Positions 33,889 through 42,801 of a stretch of DNA of 47,832 nucleotides are shown piece by piece. Every line of letters begins with the position of its first letter. The stretch's first letter is position 1. The position numbers and the translations under genes were made by a program. Below the pieces are notes generated by a model that saw nothing but the letters and a program-made list of their open reading frames with translations, searched no databases and was not told the DNA's origin. The stretch comes from Acidimicrobiales bacterium (GTDB lineage Bacteria; Actinomycetota; Actinomycetes; Mycobacteriales; QHCE01), in contig QHCE01000072.1 of NCBI GenBank assembly GCA_003243955.1, forward strand, positions 1 to 47,832. Reading direction: 5' to 3'.

Positions 33889-33944
33889 CCGCACTTGAGC
33901 CCCGGCAGACGGTTGTCGCCGCTAGGGTCATAGCCGTGGACAGA
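33653..33944 (+). repeat. Right copy of the prcA-tail/pafA-start duplication
   Basis: Second copy of the segment at 32896-33179. It leads into the intact pafA gene, so its intergenic part is the native pafA upstream region. Confidence 0.85.
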
Positions 33945-35294
33945 CGAATATTTGGTATAGAAACCGAGTATGGGGTCACGTGTACTTTTCGTGGTCAGCG
34001 ACGGTTGTCACCGGATGAGGTAGCCAGGTACTTGTTTCGTCGCGTGGTGTCCTGGGGGCGCTCCAGTAACGTTTTCCTGCGCAACGGAGCTCGGTTGTAT
34101 TTAGACGTGGGCTCCCATCCGGAGTATGCCACGCCCGAGTGCGACTCGATCGTCGATCTTGTTACTCACGATCGAGCCGGCGAGCGAATGTTGGAAGGTC
34201 TGCTGTTAGACGCCGAGTGTCGGCTGCATGAGGAAGGTATCTCTGGCGAGATTTACTTGTTCAAGAACAACACTGATTCGGCTGGAAACTCTTATGGTTG
34301 TCACGAGAATTATTTGGTGAGCCGACACGGAGAATTTGGTCGGTTGGCTGATGTGCTGATTCCTTTTTTGGTGACGCGTCAGCTAATTTGTGGTGCGGGC
34401 AAGGTGCTGCAAACTCCCCGCGGCGCCGTGTATTGCCTCTCGCAGCGAGCTGAACATATTTGGGAGGGGGTGTCCAGCGCCACTACGCGTTCTCGACCCA
34501 TTATCAATACTCGCGATGAGCCGCATGCTGACGCTGAACGTTTCCGGCGCCTGCATGTCATCGTTGGTGACTCTAATATGAGCGAAACCACCACCATGCT
34601 TAAAGTGGGTGCCACCGACCTTGTGCTCCGCCTGGTTGAGGCAGGCGTGACGATGCGGGATTTGACGCTGGAGAACCCAATCCGGGCGATCCGAGAGATT
34701 TCCCATGACCTGACTGGGCAACGCACGGTGCGGCTTGCGAGTGGGCGTGATTGCACTGCACTGGAAATTCAGCAGGAGTATCAGCAGCGTGCCAGCGAGT
34801 TGATTGACCGCGAGGGCAGCTCCGAAGTAGATAGACGCGTCGTTGAGCTGTGGGGTCGGTTACTCAAAGCAGTCGACAACGCTGATCTGTCCAGCGTGGA
34901 GCGCGAGATTGATTGGGTCGCCAAGCTTGCGCTCATTCAGCGATATCAGAAGCGCCACGATCTGCCATTGTCGAGTCCGCGTGTGGGTCAGCTAGATCTG
35001 GCCTACCACGATATTCGTCGCGGTCGAGGATTGTTTTCTGTGCTGGAAGGCCGGGATATGGTGGACCGGCTGTGCAATGATGTGCGGATTTTTGAGGCCA
35101 AATCCATTCCGCCGCAGACCACGCGGGCAAAACTGCGGGGTGCGTTCATTTCCGCCGCACAGCAGCGACGACGCGATTTCACGGTGGACTGGGTACATCT
35201 CAAGCTTAACGATCAAGCTCAGCGCACGGTGCTGTGCAAGGACCCGTTCCGTGCCCAGGACGAGCGGGTGGACCGGCTAATCGCCAGCATGTGA
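33936..35294 (+). CDS. pafA: Pup-protein ligase PafA
   Basis: Ligates deamidated Pup to substrate lysines using ATP. The 452-residue protein starts at GTG 33936 as [15 protein letters not shown], with the metal-binding Glu residues. It has the catalytic Asp in [68 protein letters not shown] and [22 protein letters not shown]. The length and the absence of the Dop insert identify PafA rather than Dop. Its first nine bases are duplicated at 33171-33179. Normally pafB follows directly; here about 10.5 kb intervenes. Confidence 0.96.
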   Translation: MDRRIFGIETEYGVTCTFRGQRRLSPDEVARYLFRRVVSWGRSSNVFLRNGARLYLDVGSHPEYATPECDSIVDLVTHDRAGERMLEGLLLDAECRLHEEGISGEIYLFKNNTDSAGNSYGCHENYLVSRHGEFGRLADVLIPFLVTRQLICGAGKVLQTPRGAVYCLSQRAEHIWEGVSSATTRSRPIINTRDEPHADAERFRRLHVIVGDSNMSETTTMLKVGATDLVLRLVEAGVTMRDLTLENPIRAIREISHDLTGQRTVRLASGRDCTALEIQQEYQQRASELIDREGSSEVDRRVVELWGRLLKAVDNADLSSVEREIDWVAKLALIQRYQKRHDLPLSSPRVGQLDLAYHDIRRGRGLFSVLEGRDMVDRLCNDVRIFEAKSIPPQTTRAKLRGAFISAAQQRRRDFTVDWVHLKLNDQAQRTVLCKDPFRAQDERVDRLIASM

Positions 35295-35378
35295 GACGGC
35301 TACCCAGATCTGTATGTTCGACTTGGCAGCGGCAGGTGGGTATGGCGGTAAGTAACACTGCCGTGGGAGAGTGCGGCT

Positions 35379-35810
35379 GTGTCGTCAAATCTTGTGCCTG
35401 AACTCATCTGTTCCGACCTCGCGCGCAGTCGCGTCTTTTACTGCGACGTCCTGGGGTTCACAGTGCGCTATGCGCGGCCACAAGGGCGCTTCCTGTACCT
35501 GGAGCGCAAAGGTGTCGAGCTCATGCTTGAGCAGCCCATTAACCGGGATCGGTTGTTCCCCAAAGCCGAGCTAGTCTATCCATATGGTCGCGGAGTGAAC
35601 TTCGAGATAGGCGTCAGCGATGTCGATGCCATCTATGCTTGCGTCCAGACAGCAAATCTGAAGCTATTCCTGGCGCTGGAAGAGCGTCGGTATGACCGCG
35701 AAAGTGACGCGATTAGTGTTGGCCAGTTTGCGGTACAAGACCCGGACGGCTACGTGCTGCGGTTCTCACAGAACCTCGAAACGAACTTGTTGAGTACAGT
35801 CCTGGAGTAG
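35379..35810 (+). CDS. VOC-family (glyoxalase/bleomycin-resistance-like) protein
   Basis: A 143-residue vicinal-oxygen-chelate protein: LVPELICSDLARSRVFYCDVLGFTV at the start, FLYLERKGVELMLEQ, then GVNFEIGVSDVDAIYACVQ and FAVQDPDGYVLRFSQNL at the end. These give the paired beta-alpha-beta-beta-beta modules and some metal-ligand positions (Glu in ELML, Asp in DPDGY). The function could be drug binding or a lyase; it cannot be decided. Start GTG 35379. A degenerate partial copy lies at 42498-42770. Confidence 0.85.
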   Translation: MSSNLVPELICSDLARSRVFYCDVLGFTVRYARPQGRFLYLERKGVELMLEQPINRDRLFPKAELVYPYGRGVNFEIGVSDVDAIYACVQTANLKLFLALEERRYDRESDAISVGQFAVQDPDGYVLRFSQNLETNLLSTVLE

Positions 35811-35890
35811 GCCATCTCATAATCGCTTGAAGGGGTTAGCACGCGAAGCTTCAAGGCAAGCCCACGATTTGTTCGAGGAGGTTCAGACGG

Positions 35891-36079
35891 GTGTTCGATG
35901 GCTTTGGCGAATTCGACATCCGAGTTTCCGGGACCACCATTCACGGACGTTGCGGCGGTGAGGGACCAGCCCTGCTTCCCTTGCACGGGATCCCCGAGAT
36001 GCACGCCATGTGGCATCGCGTCGCCCCGGCGTTGGCTGAGCAGTTCAACTGTAGGTGTCACCTGCCAATCATCGGCTGA
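35891..36079 (+). pseudogene. Alpha/beta hydrolase, N-terminal fragment
   Basis: GTG 35891, with a good GAGGAGG site upstream, encodes MFDGFGEFDIRVSGTTIHGR and LLPLHGIPEMHAMWHRVAPAL. This is the start of a haloacetate dehalogenase/epoxide hydrolase-like protein with the HGxP oxyanion motif. After AEQF the frame shifts (TVGVT-like residues continue in another frame) and it stops at 36079. The nucleophile elbow and the rest, about 220 residues, are missing, and a GNAT gene follows. Confidence 0.65.
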
Positions 36080-36132
36080 CTTGGATATCCGGGTCAGACC
36101 AACCGACACGATTCCCGGCCTCTGGAGAAGAA

Positions 36133-36977
36133 ATGGCGAAATTTGAGATTACTACAGCAAGCGTAGGAGAAATGTCGAAATTCAGGGAGTGGGCTAACGA
36201 CGAGCAGTGGAATCCGGGGCAGTCGGACATGCTCCCCTTCCACACGGCTGATCCGAAGGGTTTTTTCCTGGGGAAGCTGAACGGGGAACCGGTCGCGTCG
36301 GTCTCAGGCGTGCGTTACGGAGCAGATTTCGGTTTTCTGGGCTTCTACATCGCCCGCCCCTCGGTACGCGGCCAGGGCTACGGAATCCAGCTCTGGCGAG
36401 CAGCTATGGAACACCTCGCAGGTAGGAACGTGGGTCTCGACGGCGTCGTCGAGCAGCAGGAGAACTATCGCAAGTCAGGCTTCCGCCGGGCCTGGAACCA
36501 TCTCAGGTACGAAGGAGTGCCGTCCGGAGAGCAAGCCCCCAGCGACATCACCTTGGTCGACGGCCGCTCGGTTCCCTTCGGTCAGTTGGCCGCCTACGAC
36601 CGTCGGTTCTTTCCCGCAGAGCGGGATGCTTCCTCTCGCTGTGGGTGAGCCTGCCCACGCACAGGTCCCTCGCCGCTGTGCGTGACGGTCAGTTGCAGGG
36701 TTTCGCGGTGTTGCGTCCTGCCCGGACGGGTTCGCGGATCGGCCCGCTCTACGCGGCCTCGGAAGATGTCGCTCTGGCCTTGGCGAACGGGCTTTCCGCC
36801 ACCACGCCAGGATTCCCTGTGACCCTTGACGTCCCCGATATCAACGCCAAGTCGGTCAAACTGGTGGAACGTCTCGGCCTCAGGCCGACCTTCGAAAATG
36901 CCCGCATGTACACAGGCTCCGACCCGGATGTCGACATCACCGGAATTTTTGCCGTGACCACCCTCGAGCTGGGTTAG
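36133..36977 (+). pseudogene. GNAT acetyltransferase with two domains, broken by a frameshift
   Basis: ATG 36133 begins a GNAT domain (FLGFYIARPSVRGQGYGIQLWRAAMEHL, motif A). The frame ends at 36648 as AERDASSRCG. Reading one base differently from the GATGCTTCCTC region continues smoothly as FLSLWVSLPTHRSLAAVRDG and the second domain (GFAVLRPARTGSRIGPLYAA to VTTLELG) up to 36977. That C-terminal part is the second GNAT domain usual for this family, so a single lost base near 36630 explains the break. It may be a true mutation or a sequencing error. Confidence 0.75.
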
Positions 36978-37339
36978 CGGCCCGGGGCCGGCCGCAGCCC
37001 CCACCTGGTGAGCCTGATCCTGTTCCCTACAGAACAACCACCACAGGACGGCGTCGCCCCATCGACCGACCACCGCCCATGAATCCCTGCAAGGTTTCGC
37101 GCAAACGGGTCCATTCTTAGAACACGATCACCAGGCCCACGTCGAAGCGCGCCCGAGACCGAGTTTCTTCTCAGGGCCCTTTCTCACGTGAACCGGGCCA
37201 AGATGTGTGTTCGCCTTCTTCGCCGCGATGGCCGAGACCCCCAGATCGAGAGTTTCAGGCCGTTATGTCACAGTCGGGCGCTCTGGTGCGTCGGTCTCGG
37301 TACAGGGAGCTGCAAGGGTGGGCAAAGAGAGGGACCAAG
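36978..37339. other. Spacer without a supported gene
   Basis: Only a GC-rich dyad (GCGGCC/GGCCGC, 36977-36995) directly after the GNAT stop stands out, a possible terminator. The open frame running into the MFS gene from 37205 has no family match before 37340. Confidence 0.4.
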
Positions 37340-38841
37340 GTGGCGAACCGGGAGCGAAACCCGTGGGTGGTGTTGAGCGTACTACTCGTGGGTTTCTTCA
37401 TGACCTTGCTAGATACGACGATCGTGAACATAGCGATCCCCGACATGACGAAGAGCCTCAACGGGTCGCTTGACCAGGTGCTGTGGTTTGTTAACGCCTA
37501 CACCCTCGTCTACGCCGGATTCCAGCTATTGGCGGGCCGGTTGGGTGACCGGTTTGGGCCGCGCAATATGTTCATTGCCGGGCTGGCGCTGTTCACGCTC
37601 GCCTCGGCGGCCTGCGGGATGGCCGGCACGCCGGGGCAGATGATCGTACTGCGGGCGGTACAAGGCCTGGGCGCGGCTGCCCTCATGCCGCAGACGCTGG
37701 CGCTGATCAGTTCGGTATTTCCGGCGCATCGGCGCGGCGCCGCCTTCGGTGTCTGGTCGGCGGTGGCCAGCCTTGCTATCCTAGCGGGCCCGACCGTGGG
37801 CGGGGTGCTGGTCAGCTCGTTGGGCTGGCGCTGGATTTTCTTCATCAACGTGCCGTTGGGTGTCCTGGCTGTAGCTGGTGCGTTCGCCGTGGTGCCCAAT
37901 ATGCAGTCGAGCCGGCGGTCGAGATTGGACCTGCCCGGCGTACTGCTATCCACGATCGGGCTCTTCCTGGTGGTGTTCGGAGCGATCGAAGGTCAGCGTT
38001 ACCAGTGGGGCCGTGTGTGGTCGTTCCTCACGATCCCGGTGATTCTGGTTGCCGGCGCGCTGGTGCTGGGGGCGTTCTTGCTGGTGCAGCGGGTCCGTCA
38101 GGAGTGTGATCCGCTGCTGCCGTTCCAGCTTTTGGGTAACAAGGTATTTTCGGTGTCGATTATGCTGGCTTGGGCGGTGATGTTCGCCGGCATCGGTATG
38201 ATCCTGCCGCTGACTATCTACCTGCAGTCGGTTCTGGGGATGTCGGCGGTCGCTGCCGGCTTGGTGCTGGCGCCACCGGCCCTGTTGTCGCTGCTGCTTT
38301 CTCCGATCGCTGGCAACTTAGTGCAGAAAGTCGGTGGTAGAGCGCTGTTACTGCCTGGCTTGGCACTCTACAGCGCCGGCCGATCAACGCGTTGGCGATG
38401 CGGGACGTGCCGCCGTCGCTGGCCGGTGCCGCGGCGGGAATCCTGTCTACTACCCGCCAGCTGGGCACTGTAATCGGTGCCGCTGTGGTGGGCTTGTTAT
38501 TGCAAACTAGGCTCGCGGCCGAAGCCGCTGCCGAAGTTGGTAAGCGTACCGGCGCCCTACCTGAAGAGGCGCGCGGCGGCTTTCAGCATGACGTGGCGAA
38601 GCAGGTCTTCGCCAGCGGCTTCACCTCGGCTATGAAGGTGGCGCTACTGGTGACCGCGCTGGTCCAGCTGGCTGCGCTGATGTTGGCGCTGCTGCTGCCC
38701 GGCAAGCCAGGCGCCACCGCCGGTCGATCGCCCGACGGTGAAGTTCGTGACCGCGAAGGCAGGAGAAGACACGGCGATGAGCTGTCAGAACCTCGGAGAA
38801 CTCTACGTGCGGGCATTGTCCGCAGCGGTGTGCAGAGCTGA
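37340..38841 (+). pseudogene. DHA2-type MFS drug exporter, broken by an internal deletion
   Basis: GTG 37340 starts a typical 14-helix drug:H+ antiporter (EmrB/QacA-like). It shows LLVGFFMTLLDTTIVNIAIPD, LAGRLGDRFGPRNMFIAGL (motif A) and LAILAGPTVGGVLVSSLGWRWIFFINVPLG (motif C). Near 38378 the frame passes from GLALYSAG into nonsense. The true continuation (PINALAMRDVPPSLAGAAAG) resumes in another frame from 38380 and ends at 38841. In related exporters about 40 residues lie between these points, so an out-of-frame deletion of about 120 bases removed one helix. It is probably inactive. Confidence 0.8.
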
Positions 38842-38925
38842 CTGTGTCGCGGACCGGGGGCGGCGCGCTGTCAAGCAATTCGCTTGGCGATGCGGGCGCC
38901 ACGATGAAGATGGAAGGACCCAGTA

Positions 38926-39804
38926 GTGACCGGAAACCCGATACCGGAAGACGTGTTCGAGCAGTACCGATCGCTGATGTTCGGCATCTCCTACCGAGTA
39001 CTCGGTAGCGTCGCGGATGCTGAGGACACCATCCAGGAGACTTGGCTGCGGTGGAACCAGATTGACCAGTCATTAGTCATCGATCCTCGAGGGTATCTGG
39101 TCAGGGCGGTGACCAGGACCTCTATCGACCAGCTACGGCGGGCGAAGGCCAGGCGTGAGCAGTACATCGGATCGTGGCTACCGGAGCCGTTGCTGACCGG
39201 CTCCGGTGCGGCGGACGCCGCAGTGCATGACGACTCGATATCGATGGCGATCCTGGTGATGCTTGAGAGCACGTCACCGTTGGAACGCGCGGTATTCGTG
39301 CTGCGGGAGGTCTTTGGCTTTAGCTACCCCGAGGTGGCGCAGGCTGTCGGCCGGTCGGAGTCGGCGGTGCGGCAACTGGGGCATCGGGCGAAGACCCACA
39401 TGCAGCAACGCCGTCTGAGGTTCCAGCCGGAACCTCAGGAAAGCCGCCGAGTGACAGAGAGGTTTCTGGCGGCGTGCCTCGGCGGGGACCTGAGTGAGCT
39501 GATGGAAGTGCTTGCACCGGATGTCACGTTATGGGTCGATGCCTATGGCACGTCCGAAGGTGCTCGCCAGCCGATCCACGGTGCAAGAACGATCGGGGAA
39601 TACCTGAAGTCAATCGCGCACCGATACCCGGATGGCATTCAATTGCGGTACGCAGAATTCAATTCTGACCCAGGAGGGTTGTTGGTGGCTGACGGGGAGC
39701 TGTACGCGGCCGTTTCGGTGGAGTTACTGCCCACAGGGTTGGTGACCGCGATTCGGGTAGTGCGGACTCCGGAGAAGTTGACGCATCTGCAGGTCCCAGT
39801 TTGA
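38926..39804 (+). CDS. SigJ/ECF41-type RNA polymerase sigma factor
   Basis: A 292-residue ECF sigma factor with sigma-2 (EDVFEQYRSLMFGISYRVLG, then AEDTIQETWLRWNQ), sigma-4 (LERAVFVLREVFGFSYPEVAQAVGRSE) and a C-terminal SnoaL-like domain that modulates activity. The linker WLPEP motif of ECF41 is present. The usual DGGGR motif is DAYGTSE here, and the NPDKL motif near the C-terminus is TPEKL, so ligand control may differ. ECF41 genes normally adjoin a carboxymuconolactone-decarboxylase-like, oxidoreductase or epimerase partner; none is seen. The 84 bases before it show no gene. A 10-bp hairpin lies at 39180-39207. Confidence 0.85.
   Translation: MTGNPIPEDVFEQYRSLMFGISYRVLGSVADAEDTIQETWLRWNQIDQSLVIDPRGYLVRAVTRTSIDQLRRAKARREQYIGSWLPEPLLTGSGAADAAVHDDSISMAILVMLESTSPLERAVFVLREVFGFSYPEVAQAVGRSESAVRQLGHRAKTHMQQRRLRFQPEPQESRRVTERFLAACLGGDLSELMEVLAPDVTLWVDAYGTSEGARQPIHGARTIGEYLKSIAHRYPDGIQLRYAEFNSDPGGLLVADGELYAAVSVELLPTGLVTAIRVVRTPEKLTHLQVPV
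39180..39207. repeat. Perfect hairpin, 10-bp arms, inside the sigma factor gene
   Basis: ACCGGAGCCG, eight bases TTGCTGAC, then the exact complement. It lies in the WLPEP linker-coding region. Confidence 0.8.
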
Positions 39805-39952
39805 GTGGGCTGAAGACGTACGTGGCGGACCCGCCGTAGCCGGGCATTTCCTCTCCGAAGAGGCTCCCGAAGACATCGTTCGGTAGTTCCGTCAGTTCTT
39901 CGGCAGTTCGCGACCTGCAGCAGGCGGCCGTTGCGCGCTATCGACGCGTCGT

Positions 39953-40624
39953 TCAATGGAATGGTGCGAGGTCGAGATTGGTAAAGCCAGGGCCAGTAGG
40001 TAGGTCAACGGTGTAGCTCGTGGCTTCGCAGGTTTCGACGGTGGTGGTGGTCAAGCGGAAATCGATGACGTGGCCGCCGCGGGTGTGATCGTCGGCAAGG
40101 AAATGGTAGTGGGCTCCTACCTGATCGACTCCAGTCAGGAACACGGGGCAGTGGAACGCGACGAGGGTTCCGGTGATGTTGCGGTGTTCAAGATGGTGAT
40201 AAGTGGCAAAGACTTCGGCCAGGGGGCGGTAGGGGGCGGTTTGGGCTTCGCCGGCCCCGGCGGTGACGAGGTCAAAGTGGCCGTGAATGCGCAGCGCCCA
40301 GATACGGTTGCCTAGTGGTAGCTCAGTGGCGAGCTGCTGTTCGAACTGTGCCTTTGTGGATCGCTGAGCTGTGAAGGTGTGCTCGGCGCGGAAGGGCAGC
40401 ACAGCGGCGTAGGGCGTCAAGTAGCTCTCGGGTAGTTCACTGGTAGCCCCGTCGACGTCAGTGCGGTAGGCGTGGCCGTCGAGAACTACAAGCTCACCGT
40501 CGTTGCGGTTCAGCGCACCTAGTCCAAAGTCGCCGTGGCAGAGCAGAGTCTTCATAGTGAAGGCGCCGGTGTAGTAGCCCGCCTGATAAGCCGACCGTGT
40601 ATTGGCATTGAAGAGGGTCGTCAC
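39953..40624 (-). CDS. Alpha-acetolactate decarboxylase
   Basis: Zinc enzyme that turns acetolactate into acetoin. The 223-residue protein has CHGDFGLGALNRNDGELVVLDG near residue 30, IHGHFDLVTAGAGEAQTAPY, GTLVAFHCPVFLTGVD, AHYHFLADDHTRGGHVIDF with the His-x-His and later His zinc ligands, and a typical C-terminal strand. Start GTG 40624 has an AAAGGAG site eight bases upstream. Acetolactate synthase is not in the window, so it could also serve branched-chain balance. It is an accessory gene of the pafA-pafB insertion. Confidence 0.88.
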   Translation of the reverse strand: MTTLFNANTRSAYQAGYYTGAFTMKTLLCHGDFGLGALNRNDGELVVLDGHAYRTDVDGATSELPESYLTPYAAVLPFRAEHTFTAQRSTKAQFEQQLATELPLGNRIWALRIHGHFDLVTAGAGEAQTAPYRPLAEVFATYHHLEHRNITGTLVAFHCPVFLTGVDQVGAHYHFLADDHTRGGHVIDFRLTTTTVETCEATSYTVDLPTGPGFTNLDLAPFH

Positions 40625-40675
40625 GGTACTGTCTCCTTTGCGATCACTGGCACTACGGAGTAGCAGACGGAGCGG

Positions 40676-41185
40676 CTACCGGCGCCGTATTACACCACGG
40701 ATGAAGGCGGCTTGGCCGGCGTGTTGTAGGTCGTCGGAAATGACGCTGATGAGTCGAACCCCCAGCGTTACCGACGGATTCCACGATTCGTCTATAACTC
40801 GAGAAAAGTCACTGTCTCCGAGCTCTCGGATGTAACGGGTTGTCTGCTCGTGAACCGCGTCGTGATAGCCGGTGAGCAGCTGCGCAGAGTCGACCTGCAC
40901 AGTTGCGACGTCCATGCTGCTATGTCCGTAGCCGGTGGAGTCCGGCGGTAGCGGAAGCTGGAACCGTTCATACCAGCCCTGGGCGGTCCACGCCTGTTCT
41001 GTGTTCGCAAGTTCCGCGATGTGGTCGTCCTGAACCCGAGTCAGGTGCCACACTAGCCAGGCGATCGAGTTGGCTTCGCTATCGAGGCGGATGGCCAGCT
41101 CTTTGCCGGTAAGTCCGGCCGTCGCGGCATGCACCACCCCGCGAACACGGTCGAAAGCGTCAGTCAGCAGCTCTGTATGGACCAT
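40676..41185 (-). CDS. DinB/DUF664-family protein (mycothiol-dependent isomerase-like fold)
   Basis: A 169-residue four-helix protein of the DinB/DUF664 group found in actinomycetes, some of which use mycothiol. Evidence is the pattern LTDAFDRVRGVVHAA, EANSIAWLVWHLTRVQDDHIAELA and VISDDLQHAGQAAFIRG. The three conserved His/metal positions fall in WHLTRVQDDH and the final LQHAGQ. The exact reaction is unknown. It is read divergently from the MDR oxidoreductase gene and toward the acetolactate decarboxylase gene, 51 bases away. Confidence 0.8.
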   Translation of the reverse strand: MVHTELLTDAFDRVRGVVHAATAGLTGKELAIRLDSEANSIAWLVWHLTRVQDDHIAELANTEQAWTAQGWYERFQLPLPPDSTGYGHSSMDVATVQVDSAQLLTGYHDAVHEQTTRYIRELGDSDFSRVIDESWNPSVTLGVRLISVISDDLQHAGQAAFIRGVIRRR

Positions 41186-41369
41186 GCCCCCACTCTAGAC
41201 CGGCCTTTCACTGGTTGGCATTCCGTTTCGGGCCAGCGGCTACCCAGCCTCTGTGCGGCATTGCTCTCAACGAACCGGTTCCACCGTTACGCACTTTAAA
41301 GTGCCTTCTTCACATCAGAGAGTCAAAGTCTTCATGATGACAGTCAGACACCCGACTGAAAGAGGAAAC

Positions 41370-42284
41370 ATGCTCGCTGTTGTGAATACTCCACAAGCTT
41401 CGGCCCCGGTCACTATAGAAGAGGTCGCCGCGCCATCGGCGGCATCGAACGAGGCGTTAGTACGCGTCCAGGCGAGTTCGGTCAATCGTGGCGAACTCGC
41501 TCTACTCAAGGCGCGCCCGTACGGGTGGCGGCCGGGCCAGGATGTTGCTGGAATTGTGGAGGAGGCTGCCGCGGATGGCTCCGGTCCACCAGTGGGTACC
41601 CGGGTGCTCGGCATCGTGGAGGACGCTGGGTGGGCACAATACGTCTCGGTACCGACTGACCAGATTGCTGTGCTCGGGCACACCGTCAGTTTCGAGCAGG
41701 CAGCCACGCTGCCCCTCGCGGGGCTCGCCGCTCTGCGAACGCTGCGCTACGGAGCTGACTTGCTCGGACGCAGGGTGCTCATCACGGGTGCCAGCGGTGG
41801 TGTTGGCCGGCTGCAGGTGCAACTCGCGGCCCGGCGCGGTGCTGAAGTCATCGCCGTGGCCAGTCCTGGGCACGCCAAAGGCCTCCTGGTGTCGGGCGCT
41901 AGTGCCGTCGTCTCGGATGTGCGGGAAGCATCCGGACTATTCGACCTGATCACAGAGTCAGTCGGCGGAACTGCTCTGGCTGCAGCCATCTCCCGCATCA
42001 AGCCACATGGTGTAATCGTTATCTTCGGCGCGAGCAGCGGCGAGAAAACGCCGATTAGCCTGTACGACTTTCTGGGCCACGAGAACGTCACCATTCACGT
42101 CTTCATGTCCTACGCCTCGCCACACCCATTCGGCCCGGACCTGCAGATTCTTGCTGACCTGGTCGCCGCAGAGCGACTACATCCACACATCGCACACACC
42201 GCCGCATGGAGCGACCTCGCGCCAGCCCTCGCGGCCCTCCAGCAGCGTCGCATACACGGCAAAGTCGTCATCACCATCGACTGA
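41370..42284 (+). CDS. Quinone-oxidoreductase-like MDR family protein
   Basis: A zinc-free medium-chain dehydrogenase/reductase of 304 residues that reduces an unknown quinone or enone with NADPH. It has VQASSVNRGELALLKARPYGWRPGQDVAGIVEEA in the catalytic domain, LPLAGLAALRTL, and the cofactor loop VLITGASGGVGRLQVQLAARRGAEV. It ends with RRIHGKVVITID. ATG 41370 follows GAAAGAGG; the longer frame from 41253 has no site and no homologous residues. Part of the accessory block. Confidence 0.88.
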   Translation: MLAVVNTPQASAPVTIEEVAAPSAASNEALVRVQASSVNRGELALLKARPYGWRPGQDVAGIVEEAAADGSGPPVGTRVLGIVEDAGWAQYVSVPTDQIAVLGHTVSFEQAATLPLAGLAALRTLRYGADLLGRRVLITGASGGVGRLQVQLAARRGAEVIAVASPGHAKGLLVSGASAVVSDVREASGLFDLITESVGGTALAAAISRIKPHGVIVIFGASSGEKTPISLYDFLGHENVTIHVFMSYASPHPFGPDLQILADLVAAERLHPHIAHTAAWSDLAPALAALQQRRIHGKVVITID

Positions 42285-42408
42285 TGCCAAGCCCTGCTTC
42301 AGAGGAAGCCAGCATGTAAATCATGGTCATGAGCAGCCTTCACACCGGGCGCACCTGCGACAACGCCGGGCAGACACTTGGTTACTAACCGAGAACGCTA
42401 CGGCTGGC

Positions 42409-42455
42409 TCATGTGTATCAGTTCCCAGACGTGACCATCGAGATTCTGAAATATA
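42409..42455 (-). pseudogene. Short fragment of a second VOC-family gene
   Basis: Forty-odd bases on the minus strand encode QNLDGHVWELIHM, nearly identical to part of the larger fragment at 44417-44629 (QDLDGHVWELIHM). The two flank the GMC oxidoreductase gene as direct repeats. Confidence 0.65.
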
Positions 42456-42497
42456 AGCGGATCGCATGGCGAGGCGCTTATCGACTAGGGGCAGTTC

Positions 42498-42770
42498 GAT
42501 GGTAAATAGCGCTGTTGTGGGAGAGTTCCGAATGGGCGTGGAGTGAACTTCGAGATAGGCGTCAGCGATGTTAATGCCAGCTATGCTTACGTCCAGGCGC
42601 TAATTTGAAGCTATTCCTGCCGCTGGAAGAGCGTCGGTACGACCGCGGAAGTGATGCGATTACGGTTCGGCAGTTTGCGGTGCAAGACCCGGATGGCTAC
42701 GTGCTGCGGCTCTCCCAAAGCCTTGGCGCGCACGCCAATCTGTTAGGTCAGTTACCGCATCAACATTGAG
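42498..42770 (+). pseudogene. Degenerate partial copy of the VOC gene at 35379
   Basis: Bases 42498-42528 match the region just upstream of the intact gene (35342-35372). After a deletion, 42530-42740 match about 35583-35785 (GRGVNFEIGVSDV, then LPLEERRYDR and FAVQDPDGYVLRLSQSL). A lost base near CAGGCGCTAATTTG gives a stop. The rest of 42285-42801 outside this copy and the 42409-42455 fragment shows no gene. Confidence 0.8.
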
Positions 42771-42801
42771 TTCTAGGTAGCTTATGCGCCGCTGTTCGGC
42801 G

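Noticed and set aside
39653-39667. CAGAATT/AATTCTG inverted repeat in the sigma factor gene
   Set aside because: Seven-base arms occur by chance at this window size, so it is not counted among the notable hairpins.
40070-40315. Gly/Val-rich plus-strand ORF opposite the acetolactate decarboxylase gene
   Set aside because: Shadow of the well-supported minus-strand gene, whose zinc-ligand motifs are intact.
41272-41284. GAACCGGTTC palindrome before the MDR gene
   Set aside because: Only five bases per arm and no second copy nearby, so it is too short to call as an operator.
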